Positions 12,241 through 21,089 of a stretch of DNA of 64,000 nt are shown here, in pieces. Source of the DNA: Pasteurellaceae bacterium Pebbles2 (GTDB lineage Bacteria; Pseudomonadota; Gammaproteobacteria; Enterobacterales; Pasteurellaceae); contig LVZA01000001.1 in the NCBI GenBank assembly GCA_023101505.1, positions 1,798,001 through 1,862,000 of the forward strand, written 5' to 3'. Every line of letters starts with the position of its first letter. The stretch's first letter is position 1. The position numbers were made by a program, and so were the translations under genes. Under the pieces are notes generated by a model that ran no database searches, had not been told where the DNA came from, and was given only the letters and a program-made list of their open reading frames with translations.

Positions 12241-12313
12241 GGGGGATAGAGGGGGGTATGGTATACGCCCTAACCAATTTTGCTTTTCAACAAATAAGAG
12301 AACAACAAAAGAT

Positions 12314-12369
12314 CCTTTCGCTCCCCCTGCTTGCGGGGGGAGCTGGGCGAAGCTCTGAGGGGGGCAAAA
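12314..12369. repeat. Dispersed GC-rich palindromic repeat, copy 1
   Basis: A roughly 55-bp element with stem CTCCCCC-TGCTTGC-GGGGGGAG followed by GCTGGGCGAAGC and a GGGGGGCAAA end. It is in the same orientation as the repeat at 25230-25281 and inverted relative to 12411-12461 and 24704-24754. It stands out sharply from the AT-rich surroundings. A USS begins at its right end. Confidence 0.8.
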
Positions 12370-12410
12370 GTGCGGTGTGTTTTCGTAACATTTTTTTAAA
12401 TCTCATAATT

Positions 12411-12461
12411 CAGCCCCCCATCGCCCTTTGGGCACTTCCTCCCGCTAGCTGGGGGAAGGAA
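12411..12461. repeat. Dispersed GC-rich palindromic repeat, copy 2 (inverted)
   Basis: The element runs from CAGCCCCCCATCGCCC to CTGGGGGAAGGAA, inverted with respect to the copy 42 bp to the left. It shares the layout CCCCCC, then a small GC stem (CGCCCTTTGGGC), then CCTCCCGC, then a G run with the copy at 24704-24754. Confidence 0.8.
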
Positions 12462-12797
12462 ATGATCTTTCTTTGCTCAAACGATTTAACTTCGCCCTCT
12501 AAACCCTTTTGCGCCCTCAGCAAGCAGTGGGAGTGAAATTTACCTAGGCATATGCATACCCCCAATGATTTCAATTATATCGGTAAATAAAAGAGAAAAC
12601 GTAAACGATGTCTTTAGAGAAAATGTAAAAAAGGGAGGGTGATGATTTTTAATCAATAGACGTGTTAATTTTGCTCAAAAATAAATCAAAACTTCATCAT
12701 TTGTTAATTAAATGTTAAATTTCACAGAGGAATGTAAAGTTTTGTAAAGATTGTGGCAAAAATAATCGTTTTGATTATAATGCGGCGAATTTGGTGA

Positions 12798-12819
12798 AAT
12801 TGTGATCTAGATCACTAAA
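12798..12819 (+). promoter_or_regulatory. CRP-type site upstream of the adhesin gene
   Basis: TGTGA-TCTAGA-TCACT (12801-12816) with A/T flanks matches the 22-bp CRP consensus with one core mismatch. Its centre is about 150 bp before the adhesin ATG. A plausible -10 TATTTT lies at 12854-12859. This would leave an untranslated leader of about 90 nt. Confidence 0.65.
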
Positions 12820-12958
12820 ATTAAGATTTTCAGCAAAATGTTCGTTGTTGGAATATTTTGCTAAGGAGCTTGTTTTGCTGATTTTTAGCAAGCCAGCGTT
12901 TTAAGCAGTTACATTTTTTTTGTAAGTAAAGTTAAACATCATCATATAGGGAAACTCG

Positions 12959-15900
12959 ATGAATCAAGTCTTTAAAGTAGTCTATAATGCCACACTTGGC
13001 GTGTGGGTAGCGGTGTCTGAATTGTCTAAGGCACATAAAAAACAATCAAGCTCGGTTAAGAAAACTGCAGTTTCACTAGCTGTTGGTGGTGCTTTAGTTG
13101 TTGCAACTGGTTCGGTTCACGCAGCTAGTGTTGCAGCGCTGGGAGCTGTTAATGCTCAGACATTCGATGTTGTTGCCGCTCAAGGTTTAGTACCAGCAGG
13201 TGCTGGAGATCAATTAGCTGTAGCAATTGGTAAAGATGCTTCTGCTGTTTATGAAAATGAGGCTAATCAAAATGCAAATAAAGCAGCCGCTATGGGCGTA
13301 GCAATTGGTTACAATTCAACTGTATCTCGTGCAAACTCAGACGGTGTTTCGATTGGTGCTAACAGTGTTGCAGGTGGTCAGCATTCTTCTGCGATTGGTC
13401 CAGGTGCGACAGCTACAGGTACATCATCAACAGCAATTGGTTGGAATTCGACGGCAAGTTCAGATAATACGTTAGCATTCGGTACTCAAGCTGTTGCAAA
13501 TTCTCGTGAAGCTATGGCGTTGGGTTACAGTGCTGATGCAACAGGTAACCGTTCAACAGCGTTGGGTGCGTCAGCAACTGCAACTGGTCATTTTTCAACT
13601 GCAACTGGTAATAATGCACAAGCAACAGGTAACCAAGCTGTAGCGACTGGTATAAATGCAGTTTCAAGTGCACTTTCTACGATTGCTGTGGGGGATCGTG
13701 CTCAAGCGACTGGTGGTCAAGCGATTGCGACAGGTCGTCAATCAGTAGCATCGGGCGGTTCAAGCTCTGCATATGGTTATTTAGCTCAGTCAACTGGTCA
13801 AGAATCTATTGCGACTGGTCATAGTGCGAATGCATCAGGTTATGACTCAATCGCAACAGGTCATAATGCGGCAGCTTCTGGTATTGGTGCAATTTCAACA
13901 GGTGCTGAGTCAAAAGCTACTGGTGCAAATGCAACATCAACTGGTTTTGGTTCACAAGCAACTGGTGATGGTGCTTCAGCTTATGGTGCGAATGCGATTG
14001 CTTCAGGCGATGGGGCGATTGCGACAGGTAATGGCGCACAAGCTGCTGGCGAAAATGCTCAAGCCAGCGGTGTTGGTGCTCAAGCAACGCAAATCAACTC
14101 TATTGCAACTGGTACTGCAGCACAAGCTACTCAAGTGAATGCGAATGCGTTAGGTACAAATGCACTTGCTAGCAAAGAAAATGCGACGGCAATCGGTACT
14201 GGCGCAACAGCGGCTGGTGAAAATGCGTTGGCAATGGGTACTGGTGCAACGGTTAATCACGCAAATGGCGTGGCAATCGGTGCAAATTCTACAGGTACAA
14301 ATGCTCACTTAGGCGCAGAAAAACCATTTACCATTGGTGGAATGACATACGGTGAAACTGCCGGTGCAATCAAATCTGTGGGCGACTACTTCAGCGTAGG
14401 CTCAGCTGACTCTCCACGTCAATTACAAAATGTTGCTGCCGGTTTGGTTTCTGCAACATCAACCGACGGTGTGAACGGTTCACAGCTTTATGCAGTAGCT
14501 GATGTGTTAGGTAAAGGCATTAACTTATTAACTGATGCTGTGGACGGCGGTGTTTCAGACGGCGATAACTCAAACGTTCAATTAGGCGACAGCTTAAAAC
14601 ACATCGCCGGTAAAAATATGAAGATTACCCAAGAGGGTTCAAACTTCACATTTGCCACTAAAGACGATGTGGTATTCGATAGCGTGGACACAGGCGATTT
14701 GACTGTGGGCGGTGCAGGCAAAAACTTAACTGTAAAACCAGGCACAACCGTGAATATGGGCGGCAACGTAGTTAAAGGCGTTGCTCCGGGTGTGGACGGC
14801 ACAGATGCGGTGAACGTGAACCAGTTGAAAGCAAACAGCTCAACTGTGGTTGCCGGCACAAATGCGGTGGTTGACACTGTAGCAACGGCTGAGGGCAAAA
14901 CATTTACGGTAAACGCTTGGAACACCACTGCTAAAGCAGGTTCTGATGCGGTAACTGTTACGCCAACTGTTGATAATGAAAAACGTGTGTTGGATTACAC
15001 CGTTGATCTTTCTGCTGACACTAAAGGCAAAATTCAAGATGGCGTGAACGCTAACAATACTGTAACCAACAAAGGCATTACATTTGCAGGCGACAACGCA
15101 GACGCTGCGACTGTTACTAAGAAATTAGGCGAACAGCTTGACATCATTGGTGGCGCAGCGGACAAAACTAAAGCGAAAAACATCAAAGTTGAAGCAATGA
15201 ACGGCAAGTTGGAATTGAGCTTGGCGAATAACGTTGTATTAGACAAAGACGGTTCATTGAAGATTGGCGACAGCACATTAGACGATAAAGGTTTAACCAT
15301 TACAGACCCAAGCCGTCCAGATGCGCCAGCAGTTAAAGTGAACAAAGACGGTATCAGCGCAGGCGACAACAAAGTTACAAACGTAGCGAACGGTACACTT
15401 AGTCCAACTTCAACAGACGCTGTGAACGGTTCACAACTTTATGCAGAAGCTGCTAAAGCGAAAACTGAAGTTAAACAAGGCGAAAACATTGTTGTTACTA
15501 AAACACAAGCTACTGACGGACACGATATTTACACCGTTGCAACCGCTCGTGATGTGAACTTTGACAACGTAACTGTTGGTGGCGTGAACATCAATAAAGA
15601 TACTGGTATCAAAGCTGGCGACAAACAAATCACTAACGTAGCTTCAGGCTTAGGCGATACGCTGATTGACAATGCTTCTGGCGACACGCTGAAAAATGCA
15701 GTAAACGTGGGCGATTTAAAAAATGTTGCTAAAGATTTGAGCAACAAAGGCTTCGGCTTAAAAGACGGTTCAAATCGCGAAGTGAAAGAAACTTTGGGCA
15801 ACACAGTTAAAGTGGTTGGCAAAGACGGTATCACTACCACTGCAAACGCAACCTCTAACGAATTTGAAATCGGCTTAGGCAATGAAATCTCAATCGGTAA

Positions 15901-18900
15901 AGACGGCGCACCAGGTAAAGTGGGTGTTAAAGGCGAAAACGGTAAAGATGGCGTGGCACTTGATGGTGCAAACGGTACAATCGGCTTGACTGGCCCTGCT
16001 GGTGCAAACGGTCAAGACGGCGCAAGCGCAACAATCGGTGTTCGTGATGGTGCGAAAGGTATCGACGGCAACAACGGTGCAGACGGCGAAAGCAAAACGC
16101 GTATCGTTTATGAAACTAAATACCCGAACGGCACAATCTCAACTGAAGAAGTTGCAACCTTGAACGACGGTTTGTACTTCGCTGGTAATGCTGGTAACAA
16201 CATTTCGAAAAAGTTAAATGAGCAATTAAACGTATTAGGTGGTATTACTGATACGACAACACTAGCGTTAACATCAAGTGCTGTAAGCAACCGTAACGTA
16301 GGCACACGCAACAACAACGGCGACCTAGAAATCGTATTGAGTGAACGTCCAACATTCTCAGGCTTAACTGTTGACGGTAAAGACGGCAACTCACCAGACG
16401 TGAAATTCGGTAAAGATGGTATGTCTATCTCTGGTACTGGTGCGAACGGAAAAGACGGCTTAACGATTAAAGGTGCTGATGGTTCAGACGGCGTATCATT
16501 CCGTCCAGACGGCACAATCGGCAACGTAACCGCTGGTAAAGACGGCAAAGATGCAGTAAACGTAGATCAGTTAGACGAAGTGCGTGATATTGCAAATATG
16601 GGCTGGAACATCAAAGCAAACGGTACAAACAGCTCTAATGTTGCTCCGGGTGACACTGTTGACTTGAAAAATACTGACGGCAACATCTTGATCACCAAAG
16701 CTGCTGACAGCGATGACGTTACATTCAACTTAAACCCAGAAACTACTGTGGGCGGAGCAGGTAAAGACGGTCAACCAGGTAAAGACGGTAAAGTTGGCGT
16801 GAAAGGCGCAGACGGCAAAGCTGGCGTTGAAATCAACGGTAAAGACGGTTCTATCGGTTTAACTGGCCCTGCTGGTGCAGACGGTAAATCGCCTGAAGCG
16901 ACTATCCGTGTTGTGAACGGTGTTAAAGGTTTAGACGGTAATGACGGTGCGGCTGGCGAAAGCAAAACTCGTATCGAATACACCAAACCAGACGGTACTA
17001 AAGAGCAAATCGCTACAATGAACGACGGTTTGTACTTCGGTGGCGACGTGAACACAGGCGATGTGCCAGTGGCTCGTAAATTAACTCAACAGTTAGATAT
17101 TACTGGTGGCGATGCAGTTAAAGACAAAGAAGTTGCGACAAACAACATCAAAGTAACTGCAAACAACGCAACGAACAGCTTATTAGTTCAATTAGCTAAA
17201 GATATTAACTTAACTGACAAAGGTAGCTTGACTATCGGTGATTCTGTGTTGAATAACGGTGGCTTATCAATTACTGGTGGTCCATCTGTATTAAAAGATG
17301 GTATCAACGCAGGCGATAAGAAAATCACTAACGTAGCGGCAGGTGATGTAAACGCAACTTCTACTGATGCAGTAAACGGTTCACAACTTTACACAGAAGC
17401 AGCGAAAGCGAAAACTGAAGTTAAAGCTGGCGAAAACATCGTTGTTGATAAATCACAAGCTGCTGACGGCCACGACATTTACACAGTGAAAACAGCTCGT
17501 GATGTTGACTTCGATAACGTAACTGTTGGCGATGTAACGATCAACAAAGACAACGGTATTAATGCAGGTGATCACAAAATTACTAATGTTGAGTCAGGTT
17601 TAAGCGATGGTCAAGGTTCTAAAGTTCGTTTAGAAGATGCTAAAGGCGACACATTGAACAATGCAGTAAACGTGGGCGACTTGAAAGATGCAGTAACTAA
17701 AGTAACGACTGACGGTTTTGGCTTGAAAGACAGCACTGGTGCAACGTTGAAAGAATCTTTAGGCAACGCAATTAAAGTGGTTGGTAAAGACGGTATCACA
17801 GCAACAGTAAATGCTGATGACAAACAATTTGAAATCGGCTTAGGCAACGAACTTGAAATCGGCGGTAAAGACGGCGAACCAGGTAAAGTTGGCGTGAAAG
17901 GCGAAGACGGCAAAGAGCGTATTGGCTTAAACGGTAAAGACGGTTCAATCGGCTTAACCGGCGAACCAGGTGCAGACGGCAAATCGCCTACAGCGACTAT
18001 CCGTGTTATTGACGGTCAACCAGGTCTTGCAAGTAACGACGGTAAAGACGGCGAAAGCAAAACGCGTATCGAATACACGAAAGCAGACGGTACTAAAGAA
18101 GAACTTGCAACACTTAACGACGGCTTAAAATTCGTTGGTAACGACGGTAAAGTGGTTGAGAAAAAACTTAACGAAACTTTAGACATCGTTGGTGGCTTGC
18201 CAAAAGACAACTTGGCGCTTGATAACAACGCAGTATCTAACCGTAACGTTGGTGTTCGTAGCAACGACGGCAAGTTAGAAATCGTATTAAGCGACCGCCC
18301 AACATTCTCTGGTTTAACTGTTGACGGTAAAGACGGCAAATCACCAGAAGTGAAATTCGGCACAGACGGTATGTCTATTGCTGGTAAAGGCACAAACGGT
18401 GCAGACGGCTTAACCATTAAAGGTGTTGACGGCAAAGATGGCGTAAACTTTACTCCAGATGGTCGTATCGGTAACGTAACCGCTGGTGTTGATGGTAAAG
18501 ATGCAGTAAACGTTGAACAGTTGAAAGATGCTATCGGTAAATCAACTTATAGCTTAAATGTTCAAGCGAATGGCGACACTGCAACTGCGGTTAAATCTGG
18601 CGATACTTTACAAATCAGCCACGGCGACAATATGAACGTAGCTCGTAATGGTAACAACTTTGTTATCTCTACGAAGAAAGACGTTAAATTTGACGACGTG
18701 AAAGTGGGGGATATTGTTATCAACAAAGATGACGGTATCAACGCAGGTGATATGAAAATTACTGGCGTAGCTGATGGTGATATTTCTGCGACTTCGACAG
18801 ATGCAGTAAACGGTTCGCAACTTTATAATGCATTACAAAATGCAACAAATACAGGTTGGAACTTAACTGCTAACGGCGCAGACAGCTCTAAAGTTGGTCC

Positions 18901-19888
18901 TAACGCAACAGTTGATTTAAACAACACTGACGGCAATATCCAAATTGCTAAAGACGGCAACAACGTTACATTTAACTTGAACCCAACAACTAAAGTTGGT
19001 GGCCCAGGTAAAGATGGTAAAGACGGCGTTGATGGTCAAGTGGCTGTAAACGGTAAAGACGGCAAAGCTGGCGTTCAAATCAACGGTAAAGACGGTTCAA
19101 TCGGCTTAACTGGCCCTGCTGGTGCAGACGGTAAAGACGGTGCAAGCGCAACATTAGCGGTTGTAAACGGTGAGAAAGGTCTTGACGGCAACGACGGTAA
19201 AGATGGCGAAAGCAAAACTCGTATCGAATACACCAAACCAAACGGTGAGAAAGAGCAAGTTGCAACGCTTAACGACGGCACGAAATACGTTGGCGACGAC
19301 GGTGTTGTTGTGAGCCGTAAGTTGAACAAAGAGCTGCAAGTTAAAGGCGGCGCTGCGGATAAAACAACTGCGAAAAACATTCGTGTAACAGGCACACAAG
19401 ACGGTGGCTTACAAGTTGATTTAGCGAACAATATCAAATTAGATGGTAATGGTTCGTTGACTATCGGCGGTACACGTGTTGACGGTAAAGGCTTAAGCAT
19501 TGCAAACGGCCCAAGCGTAACTGAAAACGGTATCAGCGCTGGTGGTAAACAAATCACTAACGTTGCTGCAGGTAAAGCACCAACTGATGCTGTGAACGTA
19601 TCACAACTTAACAAAGGCATTGGCGATGTGAACAACCGCATCAACAAAGTTGATAAGAAATTACGTGCTGGTATCGCTGGCGCAACTGCAATCGCATTCT
19701 TACAACGTCCAAACGAAGCTGGTAAGAGCATCGTTTCTGTAGGTGCTGGTGGTTATAGCGGTGAGTCTGCAGTTGCTGTGGGTTATGCTCGTAACTCAGA
19801 CAACAACAAAATCTCAATCAAACTCGGTGTGGGTATGAACTCTCGCAGCGATATGAACTGGGGTGGTAGCGTGGGTTACCAATGGTAA
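12959..19888 (+). CDS. Giant trimeric autotransporter adhesin (YadA/Hia type)
   Basis: A 2309-residue surface adhesin that forms trimers and delivers itself through the outer membrane (type Vc secretion). The N terminus has an extended signal peptide (MNQVFKVVYN..WVAVSELSK, then a hydrophobic core ending near VHAAS). Residues about 85-460 form a YadA-like head of roughly 14-residue repeats of the form SxAxG/TGxxA. A neck (TSTDGVNGSQLY) follows near 487-510. The long stalk has further necks and four Gly-X-Y, collagen-like blocks (about 15890-16170, 16750-17040, 17865-18150 and 19000-19290). The last ~75 residues (from RAGIAGATAIAF) are the YadA anchor, ending in Trp. I saw no 9-mer USS in the gene, although USS are dense elsewhere. 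The ligand cannot be told from sequence. The gene is intact. Confidence 0.95.
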   Translation: MNQVFKVVYNATLGVWVAVSELSKAHKKQSSSVKKTAVSLAVGGALVVATGSVHAASVAALGAVNAQTFDVVAAQGLVPAGAGDQLAVAIGKDASAVYENEANQNANKAAAMGVAIGYNSTVSRANSDGVSIGANSVAGGQHSSAIGPGATATGTSSTAIGWNSTASSDNTLAFGTQAVANSREAMALGYSADATGNRSTALGASATATGHFSTATGNNAQATGNQAVATGINAVSSALSTIAVGDRAQATGGQAIATGRQSVASGGSSSAYGYLAQSTGQESIATGHSANASGYDSIATGHNAAASGIGAISTGAESKATGANATSTGFGSQATGDGASAYGANAIASGDGAIATGNGAQAAGENAQASGVGAQATQINSIATGTAAQATQVNANALGTNALASKENATAIGTGATAAGENALAMGTGATVNHANGVAIGANSTGTNAHLGAEKPFTIGGMTYGETAGAIKSVGDYFSVGSADSPRQLQNVAAGLVSATSTDGVNGSQLYAVADVLGKGINLLTDAVDGGVSDGDNSNVQLGDSLKHIAGKNMKITQEGSNFTFATKDDVVFDSVDTGDLTVGGAGKNLTVKPGTTVNMGGNVVKGVAPGVDGTDAVNVNQLKANSSTVVAGTNAVVDTVATAEGKTFTVNAWNTTAKAGSDAVTVTPTVDNEKRVLDYTVDLSADTKGKIQDGVNANNTVTNKGITFAGDNADAATVTKKLGEQLDIIGGAADKTKAKNIKVEAMNGKLELSLANNVVLDKDGSLKIGDSTLDDKGLTITDPSRPDAPAVKVNKDGISAGDNKVTNVANGTLSPTSTDAVNGSQLYAEAAKAKTEVKQGENIVVTKTQATDGHDIYTVATARDVNFDNVTVGGVNINKDTGIKAGDKQITNVASGLGDTLIDNASGDTLKNAVNVGDLKNVAKDLSNKGFGLKDGSNREVKETLGNTVKVVGKDGITTTANATSNEFEIGLGNEISIGKDGAPGKVGVKGENGKDGVALDGANGTIGLTGPAGANGQDGASATIGVRDGAKGIDGNNGADGESKTRIVYETKYPNGTISTEEVATLNDGLYFAGNAGNNISKKLNEQLNVLGGITDTTTLALTSSAVSNRNVGTRNNNGDLEIVLSERPTFSGLTVDGKDGNSPDVKFGKDGMSISGTGANGKDGLTIKGADGSDGVSFRPDGTIGNVTAGKDGKDAVNVDQLDEVRDIANMGWNIKANGTNSSNVAPGDTVDLKNTDGNILITKAADSDDVTFNLNPETTVGGAGKDGQPGKDGKVGVKGADGKAGVEINGKDGSIGLTGPAGADGKSPEATIRVVNGVKGLDGNDGAAGESKTRIEYTKPDGTKEQIATMNDGLYFGGDVNTGDVPVARKLTQQLDITGGDAVKDKEVATNNIKVTANNATNSLLVQLAKDINLTDKGSLTIGDSVLNNGGLSITGGPSVLKDGINAGDKKITNVAAGDVNATSTDAVNGSQLYTEAAKAKTEVKAGENIVVDKSQAADGHDIYTVKTARDVDFDNVTVGDVTINKDNGINAGDHKITNVESGLSDGQGSKVRLEDAKGDTLNNAVNVGDLKDAVTKVTTDGFGLKDSTGATLKESLGNAIKVVGKDGITATVNADDKQFEIGLGNELEIGGKDGEPGKVGVKGEDGKERIGLNGKDGSIGLTGEPGADGKSPTATIRVIDGQPGLASNDGKDGESKTRIEYTKADGTKEELATLNDGLKFVGNDGKVVEKKLNETLDIVGGLPKDNLALDNNAVSNRNVGVRSNDGKLEIVLSDRPTFSGLTVDGKDGKSPEVKFGTDGMSIAGKGTNGADGLTIKGVDGKDGVNFTPDGRIGNVTAGVDGKDAVNVEQLKDAIGKSTYSLNVQANGDTATAVKSGDTLQISHGDNMNVARNGNNFVISTKKDVKFDDVKVGDIVINKDDGINAGDMKITGVADGDISATSTDAVNGSQLYNALQNATNTGWNLTANGADSSKVGPNATVDLNNTDGNIQIAKDGNNVTFNLNPTTKVGGPGKDGKDGVDGQVAVNGKDGKAGVQINGKDGSIGLTGPAGADGKDGASATLAVVNGEKGLDGNDGKDGESKTRIEYTKPNGEKEQVATLNDGTKYVGDDGVVVSRKLNKELQVKGGAADKTTAKNIRVTGTQDGGLQVDLANNIKLDGNGSLTIGGTRVDGKGLSIANGPSVTENGISAGGKQITNVAAGKAPTDAVNVSQLNKGIGDVNNRINKVDKKLRAGIAGATAIAFLQRPNEAGKSIVSVGAGGYSGESAVAVGYARNSDNNKISIKLGVGMNSRSDMNWGGSVGYQW
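15370..19290 (+). repeat. Large internal duplications in the adhesin stalk
   Basis: Stalk segments recur with high similarity. Neck-like TSTDAVNGSQLY blocks occur near 15400, 17355 and 18795. Collagen-like blocks ending GESKTRI(E/V)Y occur near 16090, 16960, 18050 and 19205. The order suggests a duplicated two-block unit with a period of about 2 kb (15.4-17.3 kb versus 17.3-19.3 kb). Such homology allows stalk length to change by recombination. Confidence 0.8.
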
Positions 19889-19913
19889 TCGCCTTGCTTA
19901 ACTAAGCATTAAC

Positions 19914-19945
19914 AAAAAAGCTAAGTAGAAATACTTAGCTTTTTT
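19914..19945 (+). terminator. Intrinsic terminator after the adhesin
   Basis: A 14-bp perfect stem (AAAAAAGCTAAGTA and its complement) with a GAAA tetraloop and a terminal T run, 26 nt after the stop codon. Confidence 0.92.
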
Positions 19946-19981
19946 TATGGGTTGAAAACAGCGGAAAAATAGCAAAAAAAT

Positions 19982-20020
19982 ACACCGCACTTTTCGCTGT
20001 TTAGAGAAAAAGTGCGGTGT
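19982..20020. terminator. USS-pair dyad between adhesin and sirB-like gene
   Basis: ACACCGCACTTTT (19982-19994) pairs perfectly with AAAAGTGCGGTGT (20008-20020). An A run lies on the left and a T run on the right, so it can end transcription from both sides, including the convergent gene ending at 20050. Confidence 0.75.
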
Positions 20021-20049
20021 GTTTTTGTTTAGTTTTTTCGTATTTGGAC

Positions 20050-20394
20050 TTAGTGAGAATAGCCCAAAGTGATAGCTGCGATTAAAGCAAATACCGCAAT
20101 TAATAAGAATAATGCATTAGGCTTAACTGCTTTTTTGCTAAAGAATTTCGCACTAAAAATCACATAAAGCACGAAGCAAGCAATTTTTGCGCCTAACCAC
20201 AGGCTAAAGCCGAAATAATAGGCAAGCACAACGGCGGTGGTGAGTAGGATTGTATCCGATAAGTGCGGTAGAATTTTTAACAGTTTTACCGCTCGCCAAT
20301 CTTTACCCGATAATTGCATTGCACCACGGCTGGCTAATAAGGCTAAACTTAAAAATGCGCCGACAATGTGCAACAACACAAGATTTGTAATCAT
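20050..20394 (-). CDS. SirB-family small membrane protein
   Basis: A 114-residue, very hydrophobic protein with about four membrane helices. It resembles the SirB2/YchQ family: an N-terminal LLHIVGAFLSLALLASRG segment, then LLKILPHLSDTILL, and a short tail. The family was named after a regulator of invasion genes in Salmonella, but its molecular role is unknown. It is a single gene on the minus strand, convergent with the adhesin and divergent from lrp. The reading frame is intact; the assignment rests on recalled family features, not on a search. Confidence 0.75.
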   Translation of the reverse strand: MITNLVLLHIVGAFLSLALLASRGAMQLSGKDWRAVKLLKILPHLSDTILLTTAVVLAYYFGFSLWLGAKIACFVLYVIFSAKFFSKKAVKPNALFLLIAVFALIAAITLGYSH

Positions 20395-20608
20395 TTGTTA
20401 CTCCAATAATGAAAAATGGCATTATAGAGAAAGCATAAAAAATGGTCAAACACAAAAAAGAGAAAATAAGCGTGATGTTTTTCGCTAGAAAATTAGAATA
20501 AAATAGTTCTAATTGTTATCTTTTAATGTATTTTTCACGATTTACTGATATATTATGAAAATCAGGTGTGAATTTACAGTATTTTATTCTTTTTGAGGTT
20601 GAACTTTT

Positions 20609-21088
20609 ATGGAAAAGAAATTGCCTAAGAGCCTAGACGCAATGGATTTGAGTATTCTTGATGAATTGCAACGTAATGGAAAAATTTCCAATATTGATTT
20701 GTCGAAGAAAGTCGGGCTGTCGCCAACACCTTGTTTAGAGCGTGTAAAACGTTTGGAAAAGCAAGGCGTGATTATGGGATACCGTGCTTTGTTAAACCCT
20801 GAATTACTGAATGCCCCTTTGCTTGTGATTGTGGAAATTACTTTAACTCGTGGCAAGCCCGATGTGTTTGAAGAATTTAATGCCGCCGTGCAAGAGCTTG
20901 ATGAAATTCAAGAATGTCATTTGGTTTCAGGGGATTTTGATTATTTATTAAAAACTCGTGTGGCAGATATGGCGGCTTATCGTAAGTTGCTCGGCACGAC
21001 GTTGTTACGATTACCTGGTGTGAACGACACTCGCACTTATGTGGTAATGGAAGAAGTGAAACAAACGAATTTTTTGCAATTAAAATAA
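20609..21088 (+). CDS. lrp: Leucine-responsive regulatory protein
   Basis: A global transcription regulator of amino-acid metabolism, 159 residues (E. coli 164). The N-terminal winged helix-turn-helix spans about residues 10-60 (LDELQRNGKISNIDLSKKVGLSPTP..RVKRLE). The C-terminal RAM/AsnC ligand-binding domain includes the HLVSGDFDYLLKTRV segment. It lies immediately upstream of ftsK with a single base between stop and ATG, so the two are probably co-transcribed. The order lrp-ftsK-lolA-rarA-serS is the same in E. coli. Confidence 0.95.
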   Translation: MEKKLPKSLDAMDLSILDELQRNGKISNIDLSKKVGLSPTPCLERVKRLEKQGVIMGYRALLNPELLNAPLLVIVEITLTRGKPDVFEEFNAAVQELDEIQECHLVSGDFDYLLKTRVADMAAYRKLLGTTLLRLPGVNDTRTYVVMEEVKQTNFLQLK

Positions 21089-21089
21089 G

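Larger units (their letters stand above)
12241..12958. other. 718-bp gene-free region before the adhesin
   Basis: It holds a G-rich stretch just after pepT, the two inverted GC-rich repeats (12314-12461), then 500 bp of AT-rich DNA with a CRP-like site (12798-12819) and a long leader for the adhesin. A 92-codon open frame over the repeats (12258-12536) has no protein-like composition and I do not regard it as a gene. Confidence 0.7.

Noticed and set aside
12258-12536. 92-codon open frame after pepT
   Set aside because: It runs through the two GC-rich inverted repeats and a USS, has no protein-like pattern, and its codons are dictated by the repeats.
14578-19731. Several antisense open frames of 60-218 codons inside the adhesin
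   Set aside because: They are rich in Pro, Ser, Leu and Val because they mirror the Gly/Lys/Asp/Asn-rich repeats; no start signals or family resemblance.
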